Source: Limnomonas spitsbergensis
Taxonomy: Eukaryota > Chlorophyta > Chlorophyceae > Chlamydomonadales
DNA length: 64,000 nucleotides
Assembly (NCBI GenBank): GCA_037349105.1
Contig: JAYJMM010000090.1
Location: forward strand, 546,001 to 610,000
Direction of reading: 5' to 3'
In this document: positions 15,001 to 25,074 of the stretch, one piece after another
Position numbering within the stretch: position 1 is the first letter of the stretch
Layout of the letters: each line of letters starts with the position of its first letter
Notes under the pieces: model-generated
The model's database searches: none
The model's input: only the letters and a program-made list of their open reading frames with translations
What the model was told of the DNA's origin: nothing
Position numbers and translations under genes: made by a program

Positions 15001-18000
15001 AACCCTTGATCCTGCGGCCGCAGGCCACTCATGGTTACGGTTCAACCCTAAACCCTTGATCCTACAGCCGAAGACCACTCATGGTTACGGTTCAACCCTA
15101 AACCCTTGATCCTGCAGCCGAAGACCACTCATGGTTACGGTTCAACCCTAAACCCTTGATCCTGCAGCCGAAGACCACTCATGGTTACGGTTCAACCCTA
15201 AACCCTTGATCCTGCAGCCGAAGACCACCTGTGCTAACGGTTCAACCCTAAACCCTTGATCCTGCAGCCGAAGACCACTCATGGTTACGGTTCAACCCTA
15301 AACCCTTGATCCTGCAGCCGAAGACCACTCATGGTTACGGTTCAACCCTAAACCCTTGATCCTGCAGCCGAAGACCACTCATGGTTACGGTTCAACCCTA
15401 AACCCTTGATCCTGCAGCCGAAGACCACTCATGGTTACGGTTCAACCCTAAACCCTTGATCCTGCAGCCGAAGACCACTCATGGTTACGGTTCAACCCTA
15501 AACCCTTGATCCTGCAGCCGAAGACCACTCGTGGTTACAGTTCAACCCTAAACCCTTGATCCTACAGCTGCAGGCCACTCGTGGTTACGGTTCAACCCTA
15601 AAGCCTTGATCCTGCAGCCGAAGGCCACTCGTGGTTACGGTTCAACCCTTAACCCTTGATCCTGCAGCCGAAGACCACTCATGGTTACGGTTCAACCCTA
15701 AACCCTTGATCCTGCAGCCGAAGACCACTCATGGTTACGGTTCAACCCTTAACCCTTGATCCTGCAGCCGAAGACCACTCATGGTTACGGTTCAACCCTT
15801 AACCCTTGATCCTGCAGCCGAAGACCACTCATGGTTACGGTTCAACCCTTAACCCTTGATCCTGCAGCCGAAGACCACTCATGGTTACGGTTCAACCCTT
15901 AACCCTTGATCCTGCAGCCGAAGACCACTCATGGTTACGGTTCAACCCTAAACCCTTGATCCTGCAGCCGAAGACCACTCATGGTTACGGTTCAACCCTA
16001 AACCCTTGATCCTGCAGCCGAAGACCACTCATGGTTACGGTTCAACCCTAAACCCTTGATCCTGCAGCCGAAGACCACTCATGGTTACGGTTCAACCCTT
16101 AACCCTTGATCCTGCAGCCGAAGACCACTCATGGTTACGGTTCAACCCTAAACCCTTGATCCTGCAGCCGAAGACCACTCATGGTTACGGTTCAACCCTA
16201 AACCCTTGATCCTGCAGCCGAAGACCACTCATGGTTACAGTTCAACCCTAAACCCTTGATCCTGCAGCCGAAGACCACTCATGGTTACGGTTCAACCCTT
16301 AACCCTTGATCCTGCAGCCGAAGACCACTCATGGTTACGGTTCAACCCTAAACCCTTGATCCTGCAGCCGAAGACCACTCATGGTTACGGTTCAACCCTA
16401 AACCCTTGATCCTGCAGCCGAAGACCACTCATGGTTACGGTTCAACCCTAAACCCTTGATCCTGCAGCCGAAGACCACTCATGGTTACGGTTCAACCCTA
16501 AACCCTTGATCCTGCAGCCGAAGACCACTCATGGTTACAGTTCAACCCTAAACCCTTGATCCTGCAGCCGAAGACCACTCATGGTTACGGTTCAACCCTA
16601 AACCCTTGATCCTGCAGCCGAAGACCACTCATGGTTACGGTTCAACCCTAAACCCTTGATCCTACAGCCGAAGACCACTCATGGTTACGGTTCAACCCTT
16701 AACCCTTGATCCTGCAGCCGAAGACCACTCATGGTTACGGTTCAACCCTTAACCCTTGATCCTGCAGCCGAAGACCACTCATGGTTACGGTTCAACCCTA
16801 AACCCTTGATCCTGCAGCCGAAGACCACTCATGGTTACGGTTCAACCCTAAACCCTTGATCCTGCAGCCGAAGACCACTCATGGTTACGGTTCAACCCTA
16901 AACCCTTGATCCTGCAGCCGAAGACCACTCATGGTTACAGTTCAACCCTAAACCCTTGATCCTGCAGCCGAAGACCACTCATGGTTACGGTTCAACCCTA
17001 AACCCTTGATCCTGCAGCCGAAGACCACTCATGGTTACGGTTCAACCCTAAACCCTTGATCCTGCAGCCGAAGACCACTCATGGTTACGGTTCAACCCTT
17101 AACCCTTGATCCTGCAGCCGAAGACCACTCATGGTTACAGTTCAACCCTAAACCCTTGATCCTGCAGCCGAAGACCACTCATGGTTACGGTTCAACCCTA
17201 AACCCTTGATCCTGCAGCCGAAGACCACTCATGGTTACGGTTCAACCCTAAACCCTTGATCCTGCAGCCGAAGACCACTCATGGTTACGGTTCAACCCTA
17301 AACCCTTGATCCTGCAGCCGAAGACCACTCATGGTTACGGTTCAACCCTAAACCCTTGATCCTGCAGCCGAAGACCACTCATGGTTACAGTTCAACCCTA
17401 AACCCTTGATCCTGCAGCCGAAGACCACTCATGGTTACGGTTCAACCCTAAACCCTTGATCCTGCAGCCGAAGACCACTCGTGGCTACAGTTCAACCCTA
17501 AACCCTTGATCCTACAGCTGCAGGCCACTCGTGGTTACGGTTCAACCCTAAACCCTTGATCCTGCAGCCGAAGACCACTCATGGTTACGGTTCAACCCTA
17601 AACCCTTGATCCTGCAGCCGAAGACCACTCATGGTTACGGTTCAACCCTAAACCCTTGATCCTGCAGCCGAAGACCACTCGTGGCTACAGTTCAACCCTA
17701 AACCCTTGATCCTACAGCTGCAGGCCACTCGTGGTTACGGTTCAACCCTAAACCCTTGATCCTGCAGCCGAAGACCACTCATGGTTACGGTTCAACCCTA
17801 AACCCTTGATCCTGCAGCCGAAGACCACTCATGGTTACGGTTCAACCCTAAACCCTTGATCCTGCAGCCGAAGACCACTCATGGTTACAGTTCAACCCTT
17901 AACCCTTGATCCTGCAGCCGAAGACCACTCGTGGTTACGGTTCAACCCTTAACCCTTGATCCTGCAGCCGAAGACCACTCATGGTTACGGTTCAACCCTA

Positions 18001-21000
18001 AACCCTTGATCCTGCAGCCGAAGACCACTCATGGTTACGGTTCAACCCTAAACCCTTGATCCTGCAGCCGAAGACCACTCATGGTTACGGTTCAACCCTA
18101 AACCCTTGATCCTGCAGCCGAAGACCACTCATGGTTACGGTTCAACCCTTAACCCTTGATCCTGCAGCCGAAGACCACTCATGGTTACAGTTCAACCCTA
18201 AACCCTTGATCCTGCAGCCGAAGACCACTCATGGTTACGGTTCAACCCTAAACCCTTGATCCTGCAGCCGAAGACCACTCATGGTTACGGTTCAACCCTA
18301 AACCCTTGATCCTGCAGCCGAAGACCACTCATGGTTACGGTTCAACCCTTAACCCTTGATCCTGCAGCCGAAGACCACTCATGGTTACAGTTCAACCCTA
18401 AACCCTTGATCCTGCAGCCGAAGACCACTCATGGTTACGGTTCAACCCTAAACCCTTGATCCTGCAGCCAAAGACCACTCATGGTTACGGTTCAACCCTA
18501 AACCCTTGATCCTGCAGCCGAAGACCACTCATGGTTACGGTTCAACCCTAAACCCTTGATCCTGCAGCCGAAGACCACTCATGGTTACGGTTCAACCCTA
18601 AACCCTTGATCCTGCAGCCGAAGACCACTCATGGTTACAGTTCAACCCTAAACCCTTGATCCTGCAGCCGAAGACCACTCATGGTTACGGTTCAACCCTT
18701 AACCCTTGATCCTGCAGCCGAAGACCACTCATGGTTACGGTTCAACCCTAAACCCTTGATCCTGCAGCCGAAGACCACTCATGGTTACGGTTCAACCCTT
18801 AACCCTTGATCCTGCAGCCGAAGACCACTCATGGTTACGGTTCAACCCTTAACCCTTGATCCTGCAGCCGAAGACCACTCATGGTTACGGTTCAACCCTA
18901 AACCCTTGATCCTGCAGCCGAAGACCACTCATGGTTACGGTTCAACCCTAAACCCTTGATCCTGCAGCCGAAGACCACTCATGGTTACGGTTCAACCCTA
19001 AACCCTTGATCCTGCAGCCGAAGACCACTCATGGTTACGGTTCAACCCTAAACCCTTGATCCTGCAGCCGAAGACCACTCATGGTTACGGTTCAACCCTT
19101 AACCCTTGATCCTGCAGCCGAAGACCACTCATGGTTACGGTTCAACCCTTAACCCTTGATCCTGCAGCCGAAGACCACTCATGGTTACGGTTCAACCCTA
19201 AACCCTTGATCCTGCAGCCGAAGACCACTCATGGTTACGGTTCAACCCTAAACCCTTGATCCTGCAGCCGAAGACCACTCATGGTTACGGTTCAACCCTA
19301 AACCCTTGATCCTGCAGCCGAAGACCACTCATGGTAACGGTTCAACCCTAAACCCTTGATCCTGCAGCCGAAGACCACTCATGGTTACGGTTCAACCCTA
19401 AACCCTTGATCCTGCAGCCGAAGACCACTCATGGTTACGGTTCAACCCTAAACCCTTGATCCTGCAGCCGAAGACCACTCATGGTTACGGTTCAACCCTA
19501 AACCCTTGATCCTGCAGCCGAAGACCACTCATGGTTACGGTTCAACCCTAAACCCTTGATCCTGCAGCCGAAGACCACTCATGGTTACGGTTCAACCCTA
19601 AACCCTTGATCCTGCAGCCGAAGACCACTCGTGGTTACGGTTCAACCCTAAACCTTGATCCTGCAGCCGAAGACCACTCATGGTTACGGTTCAACCCTTA
19701 ACCCTTGATCCTGCAGCCGAAGACCACTCATGGTTACGGTTCAACCCTAAACCCTTGATCCTGCAGCCGAAGACCACTCATGGTTACGGTTCAACCCTAA
19801 ACCCTTGATCCTGCAGCCGAAGACCACTCGTGGTTACGGTTCAACCCTAAACCCTTGATCCTGCAGCCGAAGACCACTCATGGTTACGGTTCAACCCTTA
19901 ACCCTTGATCCTGCAGCCGAAGACCACTCATGGTTACGGTTCAACCCTAAACCCTTGATCCTGCAGCCGAAGACCACTCGTGGTTACGGTTCAACCCTAA
20001 ACCCTTGATCCTGCAGCCGAAGACCACTCGTGGTTACGGTTCAACCCTAAACCCTTGATCCTGCAGCCGAAGACCACTCATGGTTACGGTTCAACCCTAA
20101 ACCCTTGATCCTGCAGCCGAAGACCACTCATGGTTACGGTTCAACCCTAAACCCTTGATCCTGCAGCCGAAGACCACTCATGGTTACGGTTCAACCCTAA
20201 ACCCTTGATCCTGCAGCCGAAGACCACTCATGGTTACGGTTCAACCCTAAACCCTTGATCTTGCAGCCGAAGACCACTCATGGTTACGGTTCAACCCTAA
20301 ACCCTTGATCCTGCAGCCGAAGACCACTCATGGTTACGGTTCAACCCTAAACCCTTGATCCTGCAGCCGAAGACCACTCATGGTTACGGTTCAACCCTAA
20401 ACCCTTGATCCTGCAGCCGAAGACCACTCATGGTTACGGTTCAACCCTAAACCCTTGATCCTGCAGCCGAAGACCACCTGTGCTTACGGTTCAACCCTTA
20501 ACCCTTGATCCTGCAGCCGAAGACCACTCATGGTTACGGTTCAACCCTAAACCCTTGATCCTGCAGCCGAAGACCACTCGTGGTTACGGTTCAACCCTAA
20601 ACCCTTGATCCTGCAGCCGAAGACCACTCATGGTTACGGTTCAACCCTTAACCCTTGATCCTGCAGCCGAAGACCACTCATGGTTACGGTTCAACCCTAA
20701 ACCCTTGATCCTGCAGCCGAAGACCACTCATGGTTACGGTTCAACCCTAAACCCTTGATCCTACAGCCGAAGACCACTCATGGTTACGGTTCAACCCTAA
20801 ACCCTTGATCCTGCAGCCGAAGACCACTCATGGTTACGGTTCAACCCTTAACCCTTGATCCTGCAGCCGAAGACCACTCATGGTTACGGTTCAACCCTAA
20901 ACCCTTGATCCTGCAGCCGAAGACCACTCATGGTTACGGTTCAACCCTAAACCCTTGATCCTGCAGCCGAAGACCACTCATGGTTACGGTTCAACCCTAA

Positions 21001-21809
21001 ACCCTTGATCCTACAGCCGAAGACCACTCATGGTTACGGTTCAACCCTTAACCCTTGATCCTGCAGCCGAAGACCACTCATGGTTACGGTTCAACCCTTA
21101 ACCCTTGATCTTGCAGCCGAAGACCACTCATGGTTACGGTTCAACCCTAAACCCTTGATCCTGCAGCCGAAGACCACTCATGGTTACGGTTCAACCCTAA
21201 ACCCTTGATCCTGCAGCCGAAGACCACTCATGGTTACGGTTCAACCCTAAACCCTTGATCCTGCAGCCGAAGACCACCTGTGCTTACGGTTCAACCCTTA
21301 ACCCTTGATCCTGCAGCCGAAGACCACTCATGGTTACGGTTCAACCCTAAACCCTTGATCCTGCAGCCGAAGACCACTCGTGGTTACGGTTCAACCCTAA
21401 ACCCTTGATCCTGCAGCCGAAGACCACTCATGGTTACGGTTCAACCCTAAACCCTTGATCCTGCAGCCGAAGACCACTCATGGTTACGGTTCAACCCTAA
21501 ACCCTTGATCCTGCAGCCGAAGACCACTCATGGTTACGGTTCAACCCTTAACCCTTGATCCTGCAGCCGAAGACCACTCGTGGTTACGGTTCAACCCTAA
21601 ACCCTTGATCCTGCAGCCGAAGACCACTCATGGTTACGGTTCAACCCTAAACCCTTGATCCTGCAGCCGAAGACCACTCATGGTTACGGTTCAACCCTAA
21701 ACCCTTGATCCTGCAGCCGAAGGCCACTCGTGGCTACAGTTCAACCCTAAACCCTTGATCCTACAGCTGCAGGCCACTCGTGGTTACGGTTCAACCCTAA
21801 ACCCTTGAT
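3011..21809. repeat. 50-bp satellite, 376 units, telomere-like core
   Basis: An uninterrupted head-to-tail array of a 50-bp unit, 18,799 nt long. That equals 376 units minus one base. Each unit has a CTGCAG (PstI) site, AAGACCACTC, ATGGTTACGG, and a core ACCCTAAACCC or its variant ACCCTTAACCC. The first form contains the plant-type telomere heptamer CCCTAAA. Variation is almost all substitutions at a few positions: A/G in CTC(A/G)TGG, A/T in CCCT(A/T)AA, GGTT versus GCTT, and CGG versus CAG. The only length change seen is one missing C near 19653. Units carrying a NotI site (GCGGCCGC) occur at 3011, 13261 and 15011. The array is probably a heterochromatic or subtelomere-derived satellite; that role is inference. 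Confidence 0.98.
11961..15330. repeat. Higher-order duplication of 1,750 bp (35 units) inside the satellite
   Basis: Rare variant units recur at exactly 1,750-bp spacing: AACACCACTC at 12271 and 14021, the NotI variant at 13261 and 15011, and the GTGCTAACGG variant at about 13481 and 15231. Intervening A/T variants also follow the same order. The matching segments are about 11,961-13,580 and 13,711-15,330. Similarity breaks at about 13,581/15,331, where one copy has GCTT and the other GGTT. This is a recent block duplication within the array. Confidence 0.85.
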
Positions 21810-22150
21810 CCTGCAGCCAAATGCAACCACGCACAGCCCTTTATGGTCCAGACAGAGGGAACCCACAGGGGGAGAAGATCACCCACCCAAACTGGAACAG
21901 ACGCAGCGCAAACCGACAGAAAAAGGCCGGGCTGAGAAGACAGACCAGCATCCACGACAGCCACAGAAAGCAGGATTAGTAGCCAAGGGCAAGGCGAGGG
22001 GCCAGGGGCAAGGCGAGGGGCCGGCAGTAAAGGTTTGGGCGGATTCTTACCCCTTGCCCCTCAACCCAGGGGGTCAAGGAAACAAATGCAAGTTCTGCAG
22101 GTCATATGCCGGTTTGCAGCTGGAGGTAAGCTGCGCAAATCATTGATTTT
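21810..22150 (+). other. Single-copy segment between satellites; possible exon
   Basis: This is the only non-repetitive stretch between the 50-bp satellite and the CCCT-rich minisatellite. A plus-strand frame from 21805 to 22146 is open for 113 codons. Its product is Lys/Gln/Gly-rich with a short duplicated KGKARGQGQGEG-like stretch, and ends near a CKFC pair. The sequence CTGGAG followed by GTAAGC at about 22124-22130 looks like a splice donor, so this could be one exon of a plus-strand gene. I recognise no family, and the start of the frame lies inside the last satellite unit. A chance open frame is equally possible. Confidence 0.3.
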
Positions 22151-22159
22151 AAGTTCCTC

Positions 22160-24750
22160 ACACCTTCCTCGCACCTCCCTGCCTCCCTCCCTCTCACACA
22201 CCTCCCTCTCTCCCTCCCTATCACACACCTCCCTCCCTCCCTCCCTCTCACACACCTCCCTCCCTCCCTCCCTATCACACACCTCCCTCCCTCCCTCCCT
22301 CTCACACACCTCCCTCCCTCCCTCCCTCTCACACACCTCCCTCCCTCCCTCCCTCTCACACACCTCCCTCCCTCCCTCCCTCCCTCTCACACACCTCCCT
22401 CCCTCCCTCCCTCTCACACACCTCCCTCCCTCCCTCCCTCTCACACACCTCCCTCCCTCCCTCCCTATCACACACCTCCCTCCCTCCCTCCCTCTCACAC
22501 ACCTCCCTCTCTCCCTCCCTCCCTCTCACACACCTCCCTCTCTCCCTCCCTATCACACACCTCCCTCTCTCCCTCCCTATCACACACCTCCCTCCCTCCC
22601 TTCCTCTCACACACCTCCCTCCCTCCCTCCCTCTCACACACCTCCCTCTTCCCTCCCTATCACACACCTCCCTCCCTCCCCCCCCTGCACACACCTCCCT
22701 CCCTCCCTCCCTATCACACACCTCCCTCCCTCCCTCTCAAACACCTCCCTCCCTCCCTCCCTCCCTCCCTCTCACACACCTCCCTCCCTCCCTCCCTCTC
22801 ACATACCTCCCTCCCTCCCTCCCTCTCACACACCTTTCTCCCTTCCTCCCTCTCACACACCTCCCACCCTCCTTCCCTATCACACACCTCCCTTCCTCCC
22901 TCCCTCTCACACACCTCCCTCCCTCCCTCCCTCCCTCCCACACACCTCCCTCCGTCCCTCCCTCTTACACACCTCCCTCCCTCCCTCCCTATCACACACC
23001 TCCCTCCCTCCCTCCCTATCACACACCTCCCTCCCTCCCTCCCTCTCACACACCTCCCTCCCTCCCTTCCTCCCTTCCTCCCTCCCTCTCACACACCTCC
23101 CTCCCTCCCTCCCTCTCACACACCTCCCTCTCTCCCTCCCTCTCACACACCTCCCTCCCTCCCTCCCTCTCACACACCTCCCTCTCTACCTCCCTATCAC
23201 ACACCTCCCTCCCTCCCTCCCTCCCTCTCACACACCTCCCTCCCTCCCTTCCTCCCTCTCACACACCTCCCTCCCTCCCTCCCTCCCTCCCTCTCACACA
23301 CCTCCCTCCCTCCCTCCCTCCCTCTCACACACCTCCCTCCCTCCCTCCCTCTCACATACCTCCCTCCCTCCCTCCCTCTCACACACCTTTCTCCCTTCCT
23401 CCCTCTCACACACCTCCCACCCTCCTTCCCTATCACACACCTCCCTTCCTCCCTCCCTCTCACACACCTCCCTCCCTCCCTCCCTCCCTCCCACACACCT
23501 CCCTCCGTCCCTCCCTCTTACACACCTCCCTCCCTCCCTCCCTATCACACACCTCCCTCCCTCCCTCCCTATCACACACCTCCCTCCCTCCCTCCCTCTC
23601 ACACACCTCCCTCCCTCCCTTCCTCCCTTCCTCCCTCCCTCTCACACACCTCCCTCCCTCCCTCCCTCTCACACACCTCCCTCTCTCCCTCCCTCTCACA
23701 CACCTCCCTCCCTCCCTCCCTCTCACACACCTCCCTCTCTACCTCCCTATCACACACCTCCCTCCCTCCCTCCCTCCCTCTCACACACCTCCCTCCCTCC
23801 CTTCCTCCCTCTCACACACCTCCCTCCCTCCCTCTCACACACCTCCCTCCCTCCCTCCCTCCCTCTCACACACCTCCCTCCCTCCCTCCCTCCCTCCCTC
23901 TCACACACCTCCCTCCCTCCCTTCCTCCCTTCCTCCCTCCCTCCCTCTCACACACCTCCCTCCCTCCCTCCCTCTCACACACCTCCCTATCTCCCTCCCT
24001 ATCACACACCTCCCTCTCTCCCTCCCTATCACACACCTCCCTCCCTCCCTTCCTCTCACACACCTCCCTCCCTCCCTCCCTCTCACACACCTCCCTCTTC
24101 CCTCCCTATCACACACCTCCCTCCCTCCCTCCCCCGCACACACCTCCCTCCCTCCCTCCCTATCACACACCTCCCTCCCTCCCTCTCACCTCCCTCCCTC
24201 CCTCCCTCCCTCCCTCTCACACACCTCCCTCCCTCCATCCCTCTCACATACCTCCCTCCTTCCCTCCCTCTCACACACCTCCCTCCCTCCCTCCCTTTTA
24301 CACACCTCCCTCCCTCCCTCCCTCCCTCTCACTCACCTCCCTCCCTCCCTCCCTCCCTCTCACACACCTCCCTCCCTCCCTCCCTCCCTCTCACACACCT
24401 CCTTCCCTCCCTCCCTCCCTTCCTCCCTCTCACACACCTCCCTCCCTCCCTCCCTCTCACACACCTCCCTCCCTCCCTCCCTTCCTCCCTCTCACACACC
24501 TCCCTCCCTCCCTCCCTCCCTCTCACACACCTCCCTCCCTCCCTCCCTCTCACACACCTCCCTCCCTCCCTCCATCCCTCCGTCCCTCCCTCCCTCTCAC
24601 ACACCCTCCTCCCTCCCTCCCTCTTACACACCTCCCTCCCTCCCTCCCTTCCTCCCTCTCACACACCTCCCTCCCTCCCTCCCTCCCTCCCTCTCACACA
24701 CCTCCCTCCCTCCCTCCATCTCACACACCTCCCTCCCTCCCTCCCACCGC
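22160..24750. repeat. CCCT-rich minisatellite (27/31/35-bp units)
   Basis: About 2.6 kb of units consisting of TCACACACC or TATCACACACC followed by four to seven CTCC/CCCT steps. The commonest unit is 27 bp and others are longer by 4 bp. Because 27 is divisible by three, long open frames exist on both strands: plus strand Ser-His-Thr-Pro-Pro-Leu repeats, minus strand Arg-Glu-Gly-Gly-Cys-Val repeats. They are composition artefacts. The minus strand is runs of GGGAGGGAGGGAGG, a dense G-quadruplex-forming pattern. Confidence 0.95.
22737..23842. repeat. 553-bp tandem duplication inside the minisatellite
   Basis: The irregular order of units (ACATACC, CACCTTTCTCCC, CCCACCCTCC and CTCCGTCCC) at 22,737-23,289 recurs with the same order 553 bp later. 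For example, ACATACC is at 22801 and 23354. A further related block near 22,500-22,720 recurs at about 23,950-24,170, roughly 1,449 bp away, with its CCCTGCACAC/CCCCGCACAC variant. The array has therefore grown by block duplication as well as by unit slippage. Confidence 0.85.
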
Positions 24751-25005
24751 ACCTGGCCTTTGCGCTAAGGAGATCAAGTGTACTTACAGCCTACGAGGAG
24801 GGTAACGGTGTGAGCAGTGTGGACAGTGTCAGGGGAGTGTGGGAATGTGAGGATAATATGGGTAGTGTGAGGGCAGCCTGGACAGCGCCAGTGTGGGCTG
24901 TGCAACGAAAGTGTGGACAGTGTGAAGGCAATTTTGCCAGTGTGACAACAGTGTGGACAGTGGTTCTTGTTTCGTTCATGGCGTTGCAACCTCGGCTATT
25001 TTAAA
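24751..25005. repeat. Short imperfect repeats of CAGTGTGGACAGTGT
   Basis: Between the minisatellite and the MutS2 exon lie about ten imperfect copies of CAGTGTGGACAGTGT-like words (about 24,810-24,962), including GTGTGGGAATGTGAGG and CAGTGTGACAACAGTG. No exon of the adjacent minus-strand gene is recognised in it. Confidence 0.6.
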
Positions 25006-25074
25006 TCAGTCAACACAAAGTACTACATATTGCTGCGCCGAAATGCGGTACCCACCCCGGAGGCAGTCCCACAC

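Noticed and set aside
3011..21809. CRISPR-like array
   Set aside because: Units abut directly with no variable spacers, and the setting is eukaryotic; it is a satellite.
22035..25004. 989-codon plus-strand open frame (Ser/Leu/Pro/His/Thr repeats)
   Set aside because: It is the translation of a 27-bp CCCT-rich minisatellite; the opposite strand is equally open and the repeat unit is divisible by three.
25006..25074. Extension of MutS2 exon 4 to the stop at 25006 as the natural C-terminus
   Set aside because: The family continues for several hundred residues; a donor-like ATGCAG|GTGTGG at 25075 is a more likely exon end, though a truncated pseudogene remains possible.
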